DNA from: an uncultured Luteitalea sp.
Lineage (GTDB): Bacteria > Acidobacteriota > Vicinamibacteria > Vicinamibacterales > Vicinamibacteraceae
Length of the DNA stretch: 64,000 nucleotides
NCBI GenBank assembly: GCA_934541105.1
Contig: CAKTDA010000005.1
Location: 248,001 to 312,000, forward strand
Reading direction: 5' to 3'
The notes under the pieces were generated by a model, which was given only the letters and a program-made list of their open reading frames with translations, did no database searches and had not been told where the DNA came from. Both the position numbers and the translations under genes were made by a program. This document shows, piece after piece, positions 8,315 through 16,847 of this stretch; within the stretch, counting starts at the first letter, position 1; each line of letters begins with the position of its first letter.

Positions 8315-9427
8315 ATGCCCGTCTCCCGCCGTGCGTTCGCCCGCCACGTCACGGCCGCTGCGTGTGCCGCGGCTGCCATTCCCTCGCCTGGTGCAGGACA
8401 ACCTGCCCGACAGAATCCGGCAGGGACAGCCGGGTCGCTGACCGACGTCGCGGGCATCCGCGTCGGGCATGCGACGCATCCGGACAGGCCCACGGGCTGC
8501 ACCGCGATCCTGTTCGACGAGCCGGTGACTGCCGGGGCCGACTACGACGGTTCGGCGCCCGGCGAGACGCTCGGCGTGATGCTGCAACCCGTCAGTCCGC
8601 TCGAACGCATCCACGGCATCCTGCTCACGGGCGGCGGGCCCATGGGCCTCGAGGCCGTGGCCGGCGTGGTGCGCCACCTGGAATCACGCAGCGTCGGCTA
8701 CGACTGGGGCATCCCGAACGTCCGCATCCCCATCGTCGTCGGTGCGGTGATCGACGATCTCGCGCTCGGCGACGGCCGCATGCGCCCGGATGCCGCGATG
8801 GCGATTGCCGCCTGCGAAGCTGCAGGGACCGGGCCGGTAGCCGAAGGCAACGTCGGCGCCGGTGCCGGTGCAACGGTCGGCAAGATGTTCCGCTCCCGGC
8901 GCATGGGCGGAATGAAGGGCGGCGTCGGCAGCGTGGCCATCCGCTCGGGCGATGTCGTCGTCGCGGCCCTGTGCGTGGTGAATGCGGCGGGCGACGTGCG
9001 CGACTGGCGGACCGGCCGCATCGTCGCTGGCGCTCGCACCACCGACGGCCGCGCGTTCGTGGACAGCGGCGCCCAGTTGCAGCGCGACCTCGACACGCGC
9101 ACGCAGGCCGATCGACGCCTCGACGATGCGCCGTTCCGCGCCACGACGCTGACCGTCATTGCCACCAACGTCGCGCTGGACAAGACGAGCCTGACAAAGC
9201 TCGCGATGATGACAAACACCGGGGCCGCGCGCGCCGTCACGCCGTACCACACGAACGGCGACGGCGATCAGGTGCTGGCGGTCTCGACTGGCGCGATCAG
9301 GCCGCCCGTGTCGCTCACCGCACTGGGGGCGGCCGCCGCGGATGCTGCGGCACAGGCAATCCTGCGCGGCGTGCAGCAGGCGACCGGCGTGGCCGGCTGG
9401 CCCGCGGTCCGCGACATCCTGGGGTAG
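8315..9427 (+). CDS. P1 family peptidase (S58, DmpA/NylC-like), exported
   Basis: A 370-residue member of the self-processing DmpA/NylC family of aminopeptidases and amide hydrolases. A Tat-like leader (SRRAFARHV, then a hydrophobic run to about residue 28) indicates periplasmic location. The family core begins at SLTDVAGIRVGHAT and continues through the glycine-rich GAGAGATVGKM and GGMKGGVGS motifs. The segment ATTLTVIATNVAL near residue 275 corresponds to the region around the N-terminal nucleophile created by autocleavage; I cannot assign the nucleophile with certainty. The C-terminal strand ends at VLAVSTG. The natural substrate is unknown. It converges on the HEAT-like gene. Confidence 0.88.
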   Translation: MPVSRRAFARHVTAAACAAAAIPSPGAGQPARQNPAGTAGSLTDVAGIRVGHATHPDRPTGCTAILFDEPVTAGADYDGSAPGETLGVMLQPVSPLERIHGILLTGGGPMGLEAVAGVVRHLESRSVGYDWGIPNVRIPIVVGAVIDDLALGDGRMRPDAAMAIAACEAAGTGPVAEGNVGAGAGATVGKMFRSRRMGGMKGGVGSVAIRSGDVVVAALCVVNAAGDVRDWRTGRIVAGARTTDGRAFVDSGAQLQRDLDTRTQADRRLDDAPFRATTLTVIATNVALDKTSLTKLAMMTNTGAARAVTPYHTNGDGDQVLAVSTGAIRPPVSLTALGAAAADAAAQAILRGVQQATGVAGWPAVRDILG

Positions 9428-9438
9428 GCCGCCCGAAC

Positions 9439-10293
9439 CTACTGGCGGCGCAGCCGTTGCCGCTGCTCCTCGCTGAGCCAGGCGTCCGGCACCGTGCCCC
9501 GCGCGATCGCCTCGCGCAGAGCCGCGGTGCCGGCGTCCGTGCGCAGCAGCGCCGTGACGGCAAGTCCGCGGTTGCGTGTGGTGTACTGCGGCATGTGCGT
9601 CACGAGGGCGGTCGTTGCCCGGCCGTCCTGCAGATCGCCGAGCCCGCCGATTGCGCCCATCTGGAGCTCAGGGTCCACGTCCTTCGACAGGTACCGGACG
9701 AGCAGCGCGCCCGCGCGCTCCCACGGCACCACGGCAAGCATCCGCAACGCGTCGTAGCGCGTGCCGTTGCGCACGCGGGCATCGTCGGCCATCGTCGCCG
9801 CGAGGGTGAGCGACCGTGCCCAGCGTCGCGCGCGCGTGGCGTCTTCGGCAAGCCACGGTGCCATCGTGTCGCGCGGCCACCGGTCCGCCTGCGAGAGCCC
9901 CATGACGATGCCGCCGCCGAGCACGACGGCCTGCCAGTCGCGCAGCGGATCGCCGTCGTGTGGCATCGACACGTCGAGGAGCGGCTTCAGCACCGCGTCG
10001 TCTGCACTGCGTCCCGCGGCGACGGCCACGCGCCAGATCCACGGGATGCGCCGGTACTCTTCGTCTTCGTCGTCGGGCAGTCCGTCCACGAGGGCGCGCA
10101 CGATGTCGGCCGAGCGGTGCGCGGCGTCGCGTGCGAGTGACTCGCGAGCCTTCTGGTCGATGTCCGCGTCGAGCAGTGCGCCCGCGATGGCCTGGGGCGT
10201 CGCGGCGTTCGCATCGGGGACACGCGGTTGGGCGGCAGCCGGCATCGCGACCGCGAGCAGGAGGCCGAGCATCGACACCATCGGGGTCCTCAT
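9439..10293 (-). CDS. Exported HEAT-repeat-like protein coupled to the haem dehydrogenase
   Basis: A 284-residue protein with a signal peptide (MRTPMVSMLGLLLAVAMPAAA). The rest is alpha-helical with HEAT-like pairs, clearest in the last third (PELQMGAIGGLGDLQDGRA and the following helices). The start at 10293 overlaps the stop of the upstream haem-dehydrogenase gene by 4 bp (ATGA), so it is translationally coupled and probably a partner or scaffold for it; that gene also contains HEAT-like repeats. I do not recognise a named family. The upstream open frame extending to 11595 is antisense-type noise inside the neighbouring gene. Confidence 0.75.
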   Translation of the reverse strand: MRTPMVSMLGLLLAVAMPAAAQPRVPDANAATPQAIAGALLDADIDQKARESLARDAAHRSADIVRALVDGLPDDEDEEYRRIPWIWRVAVAAGRSADDAVLKPLLDVSMPHDGDPLRDWQAVVLGGGIVMGLSQADRWPRDTMAPWLAEDATRARRWARSLTLAATMADDARVRNGTRYDALRMLAVVPWERAGALLVRYLSKDVDPELQMGAIGGLGDLQDGRATTALVTHMPQYTTRNRGLAVTALLRTDAGTAALREAIARGTVPDAWLSEEQRQRLRRQ

Positions 10294-13200
10294 CGCGCGT
10301 CGCTCCGTGGCGTCGAGGTGAGGAACACGAGCAGGTCGCCCATCTCCTCCGGCGTGATCTGCTGGTCGAACGACTCGGGCATGATCGACTGCGGCACGAC
10401 GGTCATCGACCTGATGTCGCGTCGCTGCACCGTGGTGGTGGCGCCGGGCCCCTGTCGGAACGTGATGGCGGTCGGCGACTGGTCGCCGATGACGCCGACG
10501 ATCGGCTCGCCTGACGTGCGCTCGACCTGGTAGGTCTCGTAGTGCTGCGCGATCGATCGATTGGGCTCGAGGACGTCGGCCAGCAGGACGGGCACGGGCC
10601 GGTGACGCACCGTCGCCAGGTCCGGTCCGATCTCGATGCCGTCCCGGCCGTCCACCTGGTGACACATCGCGCAGTGGGTCGCGAACACGCCGGCGCCGCG
10701 CGCGGCGTCGCCACGGCCGCCCAGTGCGGCCGCATACCGCGACATCCGTTCGGCGCGCGCGGCAGGCGTCTCCTCGAGCAGGGCCCGTGCGTCGGCGCGT
10801 ATGCCGGCGTCGCGGTGCATGATCAGGCTCCGCTTGTGCCAGAAGTTCAGCATCCACACCTTCACGGCACCTGACCGGAGTGCCTCGATCATCGCCCGCG
10901 ACCCGGCCGGGCGCGAGAGCACGACGGTTGCCGCCGCGGTGCGCACCGGCGTCGTGAGCGTCGGCCACTTGCCGAGCAGGAACGCCGGCGTCGTGTCCGT
11001 GAAGCTGCGTTGGAGCGCGTTCACGCTCGCGACCTGCACCGCGTCGGGTTCGTTGCTGGCGACGAGCGATTCGAAGACCGAGCGATGGGCCGCGGCATCG
11101 GCGAGCGCGAGCAGCGCGATGGCGTCCACGCGCGCGTCGGGCTGCATCGATGCATCGGCCGCGATGCGTGCGGCGCGTGAGACGGCCGATGTGGCGGCCG
11201 GCGTGCCGGTGGTGATGCCGCTGACGCCGAGCAGCGTGACGGCTGCGCGCCGGAGCCGGGGTTGTTCGCCCGTGGCGAGTGCGAGCAGCGGCTCCTGGCT
11301 CTCGGCGAGGCGGCGTCGATTGGCATCCGATCCGGCCATCCCGCGTGCGAGCCCCTCGAGCAACGCGGCCCGCCACCAGTGGCCGGCGGCCGAGTCCGGA
11401 TTGCCCGCCACCGCAATCGCCCGCGCGATCTCCGCCGGCTGCTGGCGGGCCGCGAGGACGCCGCCGAGCCGTTCGTGGAAGCGCGCACGTGCAGCCGACT
11501 CGGTCGATGCGAAGGGCGAGTCCGCGCGGAGCGCCTGCTCGGCGTACGCCATCGCCTGGTCGGACGAAGCGCTGAGTGCCGCGACCTGTACCCACTCGTC
11601 CTCGATGCCGGCGACGAGCAGGCGCTCCTGCGCCGCACGCGATGCCGGCGTGTCGATGAATCCGAGTGTCGCCAGCACCTGGAAGCGCACGCGTGCGGCA
11701 GGATCGTCTGCCCGTGCGAGCAGCGCGTCGACCACGGCCGGTTCGTTCCGCCAGCGCTCCGCGAGGACGATGGCGTTCTCCCGCACGCCGGGGTCGGCGT
11801 CGCCGAGCGCCTGGAGGACGTGCGCGGGCTGCAGCCTGTCAAGGCCTTCGAGCGTCCACAGGGCGTGCAGGCGCGCGAGCGCCGACGGCCTCTCGCGCAC
11901 CATCGCCTCGAGTGCCGGCACCGCATGGCGCCGGCGCCCGGTCACGATCAGGCGCTGCGCGGTGCGCCGCCACCAGCTGTTGGCGTGGCCGAGCGCGGCG
12001 ACGAGTTCGTCGTCGCCGGCCGTGGACAGGTGCGGGCGCACACGATCCCGTGCCGGCGGGGCGTCGGCCGCCACGATGCGGTAGATGCGGCCGCGGTTGC
12101 TGCCGGTCGAGAGGATCTCCGGGTTCCGCTGCAGGTCGCTCGACGCCCACTCCGGGTGCTCGATGTACGGGCGGTAGTAGTCGATCACGTACAGCGCGCC
12201 ATCAGGCCCGATGTGGAAGTTGACCGGCCGGAACCAGGCGTCGCGCGAGGCCAGGAACTCCATGTCGTCGCGAGCCCGGCTCGCGGTGAACGTCGATCCG
12301 GCCGCGGCCAGCACGTCGCGGTGCACGAGGTTGTGTACCGGCTCGGCAATGAACGTCGTGCCTTCGTATCCGGCCGGGAAGGCGCCGCCCGTGTAGACCG
12401 TCAGCGCGCAGGCGGACGTGAACTGGCCGGCCTCGGTGAGCAGGTCGAACCGTGCGCCCTGCGTGATGGGCATGATGTTGCCGTTGCCGTGGTCCGAGAT
12501 ATCGGCCATCGCGCTCGGCAGCAGCAGGTGCGGGTTGCGATCGAGGTAGCGCGCCGCGATCACCTCGTGGCGCTGGTGGATCGAGTTGTTGTGTGCGAAG
12601 TAGCGCCCGTAGGCGTCGAATGCGTTGCCGAACTGCGTTCGGCTCGAGAGCCCCTCGAGCGCGAAGGCGTCGGGTTTCAGGCGCACGCCGCGGCCCTTGG
12701 CGTCGAGCCCCTTGATCTCGGGCCGCCCCGGGAACACGAGATCCGACCCTCGATCCCCGAACAGGTCGCGGTAGATCACCGGCTCGGACCCGCCCGAGTG
12801 GGCGATGTAGATCCAGTTGTCGAGGCCGTACACCGGATGGTTGACCGCATGCTGCGGGTTGGTCCGCGCAAAGCCGCTGATCACGACCTCCCGCACGTCG
12901 GCCTTGCCGTCCCCGTTGACGTCCTCGAAGTAGAGGAGATCGGGAGGACTGGTCACGAGGATGCCGCGCTTGTGCCGCATCACGCCGCTCGGCAGGCGGA
13001 GGTTGTCGGCAAACACCGTGCTGCGATCCACGCGCCCGTCGCCGTCGGTGTCCTCGAGCAGCTTCACGCGGCCGGTCGGCGAGACGTCGAGCGGATAGCC
13101 GGGCATCTCGACGACGAACAGCCGCCCGTCCTCGTCGATGTCCATCGCCACGGGGCTCTGCACGTCCGGTTCGCTCGCCACGAGCTCCACGCGGAACCCG

Positions 13201-13343
13201 GGCTCGAGCACCAGCATGGCCATGGACTGCTCGGGCGTGAAGGGCGGCCCGTCTGGCGCCGCCTGTCCAACGATTGCATGCCCGCTCGCGAGCAGCGCCA
13301 GCACGAGGGCTCCGCCCATCGACATCCACGACCTCGGATCCAT
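10290..13343 (-). CDS. PVC-type haem-binding membrane-bound dehydrogenase (GSDH-like propeller, HEAT repeats, cytochrome c)
   Basis: A 1,017-residue secreted protein. After a signal peptide comes a glucose/sorbosone-dehydrogenase-like beta-propeller (about residues 45-400), marked by SPVAMDIDEDGRLFVVEMPG and repeated calcium-type DTDGDGRVD and DVNGDGKAD loops. A long HEAT-like helical region follows (about 410-830), then a C-terminal cytochrome c domain with one haem site, CAMCH at 891-895. This architecture is the PVC-type dehydrogenase of planctomycetes, verrucomicrobia and acidobacteria, expected to oxidise a sugar or alcohol in the periplasm and pass electrons to the haem. An alternative start at 13325 has a better GAGG ribosome-binding site but removes the only positive residue of the signal peptide. 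Confidence 0.87.
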   Translation of the reverse strand: MDPRSWMSMGGALVLALLASGHAIVGQAAPDGPPFTPEQSMAMLVLEPGFRVELVASEPDVQSPVAMDIDEDGRLFVVEMPGYPLDVSPTGRVKLLEDTDGDGRVDRSTVFADNLRLPSGVMRHKRGILVTSPPDLLYFEDVNGDGKADVREVVISGFARTNPQHAVNHPVYGLDNWIYIAHSGGSEPVIYRDLFGDRGSDLVFPGRPEIKGLDAKGRGVRLKPDAFALEGLSSRTQFGNAFDAYGRYFAHNNSIHQRHEVIAARYLDRNPHLLLPSAMADISDHGNGNIMPITQGARFDLLTEAGQFTSACALTVYTGGAFPAGYEGTTFIAEPVHNLVHRDVLAAAGSTFTASRARDDMEFLASRDAWFRPVNFHIGPDGALYVIDYYRPYIEHPEWASSDLQRNPEILSTGSNRGRIYRIVAADAPPARDRVRPHLSTAGDDELVAALGHANSWWRRTAQRLIVTGRRRHAVPALEAMVRERPSALARLHALWTLEGLDRLQPAHVLQALGDADPGVRENAIVLAERWRNEPAVVDALLARADDPAARVRFQVLATLGFIDTPASRAAQERLLVAGIEDEWVQVAALSASSDQAMAYAEQALRADSPFASTESAARARFHERLGGVLAARQQPAEIARAIAVAGNPDSAAGHWWRAALLEGLARGMAGSDANRRRLAESQEPLLALATGEQPRLRRAAVTLLGVSGITTGTPAATSAVSRAARIAADASMQPDARVDAIALLALADAAAHRSVFESLVASNEPDAVQVASVNALQRSFTDTTPAFLLGKWPTLTTPVRTAAATVVLSRPAGSRAMIEALRSGAVKVWMLNFWHKRSLIMHRDAGIRADARALLEETPAARAERMSRYAAALGGRGDAARGAGVFATHCAMCHQVDGRDGIEIGPDLATVRHRPVPVLLADVLEPNRSIAQHYETYQVERTSGEPIVGVIGDQSPTAITFRQGPGATTTVQRRDIRSMTVVPQSIMPESFDQQITPEEMGDLLVFLTSTPRSDAR

Positions 13344-13355
13344 GGGGGGAGTGTA

Positions 13356-13397
13356 GAACGCCGCACGCGGAACGCCGAGCGTCGAACGCCGAACGGG
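13356..13397. repeat. Degenerate heptanucleotide tandem repeat (GAACGCC unit)
   Basis: Six contiguous 7-mers in perfect register: GAACGCC, GCACGCG, GAACGCC, GAGCGTC, GAACGCC, GAACGGG. The tract lies in the 90-bp divergent region between the haem dehydrogenase and the deacetylase, so it occupies the space where both promoters would be expected. Confidence 0.75.
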
Positions 13398-13433
13398 GGC
13401 GCTCGACGTACCATGGGCGCGGAGCCTCGACAC

Positions 13434-14321
13434 ATGCGATTGCGAACCGTCCTGCCCTCGGCCTGCGTGGCCGCCGCGCTGTGCCTGGCGGGTATCGACG
13501 CGCCGATCGTCGCGCCCGTGACGGCGCAGGCGCCGACACCGCGTCCGACGGCTCCGCCGGCACCGTCTCCCGCTGCCTCCGCACCGGCCGTCGCCTGGCC
13601 CGGCGGCGCGCGGATGGCCTTGAGCCTGTCGTTCGACGATGCGCGCGAGAGCCAGGTCACGACAGGCCTGCCCGTGTTTGCCCGGCACGAGGCGAAGGTG
13701 ACCCTGTATGTCGTGCCCTCGGCGGTCGCGCAGCGGGTCGAGGCCTGGAAGCGCGCCGTCGCGGCCGGACACGAGATAGGTAGCCACTCGGTGACGCATT
13801 CGTGCAGCGGCAACTTCCCGTTCGCCCGCGCGAAGGCGCTCGAGGACCATTCACTGCCGCGCATGCGCGCGGAACTCGTGGAGTCGAACCGGCGGATCGC
13901 CGCGCTGCTCGGCGTCACGCCGCGGACGTTCGCCTACCCGTGCGGCCAGACGTTCGTCGGGCGCGGGACGGCGACACGGAGCTACGTGCCGATCGTCGCC
14001 GAGTTGTACCTCGCCGGCCGGGGCTGGCTCGACGAAGCCGCGAACGACCCGGCCTTCGTGGACCTCGCGCAGGTGCTCGGCGTGGAAATGGACGGCAAGG
14101 ACTTCGCCGGGATCCGGCCGCTGCTCGACGAGGCAGCGCGTCGCGGCGCATGGCTCGTGCTCGCCGGCCACGACATCGGCGTCGAGGGGCGGCAGGTCAC
14201 GCGCGTGGCGATGCTCGACGCGCTGCTGGCATACGCGAAGGACCCCGCCCACGGCATCTGGCTGGCCACGGTCGGCGAGGTCAGCGCGCACATCGCACGC
14301 ACGAGAGCGCAGTTGAAGTGA
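13434..14321 (+). CDS. Exported polysaccharide deacetylase (NodB homology, CE4)
   Basis: A 295-residue protein with a signal peptide followed by a Pro/Ala-rich linker (to about residue 57). The NodB domain shows motif 1 LSLSFDDA (catalytic and metal Asp pair) near residue 64. Motif 2 is GHEIGSHSVTHS, giving the two metal histidines of HxxxH near residues 115-119, and motif 3 is FAYPCG near residue 165. The late motif LAGHDIG carries another conserved His. It would remove acetyl or other N-acyl groups from a cell-wall or extracellular polysaccharide. The ATG at 13434 has GGAG nine bases upstream; an in-frame ATG 21 bp earlier lacks one. Confidence 0.87.
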   Translation: MRLRTVLPSACVAAALCLAGIDAPIVAPVTAQAPTPRPTAPPAPSPAASAPAVAWPGGARMALSLSFDDARESQVTTGLPVFARHEAKVTLYVVPSAVAQRVEAWKRAVAAGHEIGSHSVTHSCSGNFPFARAKALEDHSLPRMRAELVESNRRIAALLGVTPRTFAYPCGQTFVGRGTATRSYVPIVAELYLAGRGWLDEAANDPAFVDLAQVLGVEMDGKDFAGIRPLLDEAARRGAWLVLAGHDIGVEGRQVTRVAMLDALLAYAKDPAHGIWLATVGEVSAHIARTRAQLK

Positions 14322-14324
14322 GCG

Positions 14325-15065
14325 TCAGACGGCGGGCCGCGCCAGGCGCCGTACGCCCCCGGGCCCCGCGACGATGACCTCGTGCGCCATGCCGAGGAAC
14401 AGGCCGTGCTCGACGATGCCGGGACGTGCGGCGAGCGACGCGGCGAGGGCGCGCGGATCGGCAATCGGCCCGAACGCGCAGTCGAGGATCATGTGCCCGG
14501 AGTCGGTGGAGAACGGTGCGCCGTTGCCGTCCCGTCGAACCGTCACGGCCGCACCCAGCGCTTCGATGTAGCGCAGTTGATCGCGCCACCCGAACGGGAT
14601 CACCTCGACCGGCAGTGGGCGCCGGGTGCCGAGGCGGGGCGTCAGCTTCGATGCGTCCACGACGACGATCAGGCGCCGGCTCGCCTGCGCCACGATCTTC
14701 TCGCGCAGCAGGGCACCGCCGCCGCCCTTGATCAGGTCGAGCGACGGATCGACCTCGTCCGCACCGTCGATCGTGAGGTCGAGCGTGTCGGTCAGGTCGT
14801 CGTCAATCAGCGGGATGCCAAGCCGGCCAGCCTCCGCTCGGGTGCGCGACGACGTGGCAATTGCCGACACGTCGCGGAGCGACCCGTCCTGCAGCAGGGC
14901 GCCGAGCCGGCGGACGGCGTGGAGCGCCGTACTGCCCGTGCCGAGCCCGACGCGCATGCCGGACTCGATCGCGTGCACCGCCGCACGGGCTGCCGCGCGC
15001 TTGTCCGCATCATCGGGATCCTGCGCGCCAGGCGCCCCGCGCGTCATGCCGACATCGACAGGCAC
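14325..15065 (-). CDS. rpiA: Ribose-5-phosphate isomerase A
   Basis: Interconverts ribose 5-phosphate and ribulose 5-phosphate in the non-oxidative pentose phosphate pathway. The 246-residue product shows the RpiA landmarks: the phosphate loop VGLGTGSTA, the active-site segment TIDGADEVD, and LIKGGGGALLREKIVA with its catalytic lysine. VVVDASK follows. The start is either the GTG at 15065 or the ATG at 15047. The latter removes six residues and leaves a normal-length N-terminus; neither has a strong ribosome-binding site. The 5' end overlaps the small upstream gene by about 22 bp, suggesting coupling. It converges with the deacetylase gene. Confidence 0.94.
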   Translation of the reverse strand: MPVDVGMTRGAPGAQDPDDADKRAAARAAVHAIESGMRVGLGTGSTALHAVRRLGALLQDGSLRDVSAIATSSRTRAEAGRLGIPLIDDDLTDTLDLTIDGADEVDPSLDLIKGGGGALLREKIVAQASRRLIVVVDASKLTPRLGTRRPLPVEVIPFGWRDQLRYIEALGAAVTVRRDGNGAPFSTDSGHMILDCAFGPIADPRALAASLAARPGIVEHGLFLGMAHEVIVAGPGGVRRLARPAV

Positions 15066-15283
15066 GCGGTGATCCCCATTGGTGCGGACGGCAGGGGCGC
15101 GCTCGTCGAGCAGACGCGCGTGACGTGGGCGGCGCCCGCCGCCGTATCGAGCCGGATATCGACCGTCACGTCACCCGGCATGTTCACGACTGGCATCGTG
15201 ACCGGCACGTCGCGTCCGTCGAACTGGAACGTCAGGGTCGCCGCGAGCAGCACGCTGACGCACAGCACACACGCGGGTCGCAC
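15044..15283 (-). CDS. Small exported or membrane-anchored protein (79 aa)
   Basis: No family recognised. The GTG at 15283 is preceded by AGGAGGTG, one of the strongest ribosome-binding sites in the window, which is the main reason to call it. Residues 1-24 form a short basic start and a hydrophobic helix (CVLCVSVLLAATL), i.e. a signal peptide or anchor. The mature part is short and beta-like. It overlaps the start of rpiA by about 22 bp in another frame and probably shares its transcript, though its role in relation to rpiA is unknown. Confidence 0.55.
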   Translation of the reverse strand: MRPACVLCVSVLLAATLTFQFDGRDVPVTMPVVNMPGDVTVDIRLDTAAGAAHVTRVCSTSAPLPSAPMGITACLSMSA

Positions 15284-15387
15284 GTTGCACCTCCTGCAGG
15301 CAGCCATCATGGCGGCACCCTCGTGAACGAGCCCGTCGTCACGTCGGCGCGGGCCGTGAGCGGAGACAGACCATACAATCTGTCGTC

Positions 15388-15798
15388 ATGTCCAGGCTCA
15401 TCACGCTCACGTCGCTGCTGCTTGCCCTGCTGGCGGTTGCCGCCGGGCCGCTCGCCACCCGGATCGATGCGCAGGCATCGCGCCCCGTCCGCCATGTCGT
15501 CGTCTTCAAGTACACGCCCGGGGCGACGCCGGCGCAGATCCAGAAGGTCACTGATGCCTTCCGGGCGCTCGCGACGAGCATCCCGGGTATCACCGGCTTC
15601 GAGGATGGCGTGAACGACAGCCCGGAAGGGAAGAACCAGGGCTTCACGCACGTCTACCTGCTGACCTTCGAGAGTGCCGCCGCACGGGATGCGTACCTGC
15701 CGCACCCGGAACACCGCAGGTTCGGCGAGGTGCTCCGATCGAGCGGCATCTTCGTGGACGCGTTCGTCGTCGATTACGCACCGCACGTCACTCGGTGA
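15388..15798 (+). CDS. Exported Dabb (stress-responsive A/B barrel) domain protein
   Basis: A 136-residue protein with a signal peptide (residues 1-28, ending IDAQA) and a single Dabb ferredoxin-like domain. The domain shows HVVVFKYTPGATPAQI, then GFEDGVNDSPEG, then GFTHVYLLTFES, and ends with HPEHRRF and VDAFVVDY. Dabb proteins form dimeric alpha-beta barrels and are mostly of unknown function; exported ones are frequent in acidobacteria and planctomycetes. It is a single gene, convergent with the dienelactone hydrolase gene. Confidence 0.87.
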   Translation: MSRLITLTSLLLALLAVAAGPLATRIDAQASRPVRHVVVFKYTPGATPAQIQKVTDAFRALATSIPGITGFEDGVNDSPEGKNQGFTHVYLLTFESAAARDAYLPHPEHRRFGEVLRSSGIFVDAFVVDYAPHVTR

Positions 15799-15823
15799 GG
15801 AACCGGGGTCCGGGTACCCCGTC

Positions 15824-16711
<888 letters not shown>

Positions 16712-16777
16712 GTGTCGTGGCCTCCGGTGGGCACGAGCATACAGGAGGCGCGCCATGCGCGCCCTCCTGAAATGGCA

Positions 16778-16804
16778 CGGGCCGGGACAGTGCGTCCCGG
16801 CCCG
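16778..16804. terminator. Perfect 11-bp GC hairpin between TonB receptor and DLH genes
   Basis: Arms CGGGCCGGGAC / GTCCCGGCCCG with loop AGTGC, 44 bp beyond the stop codon of the receptor gene on the minus strand. A second imperfect inverted repeat (16743-16768, AGGAGGCGCGC against GCGCGCCCTCCT) follows before the DLH gene. A transcription terminator for the receptor is the simplest reading, although the T-run is weak. Confidence 0.6.
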
Positions 16805-16847
16805 GTGAGGGTGTCGAGCGTGCCCGCGTCGGCGGTGGCGAACGCTG

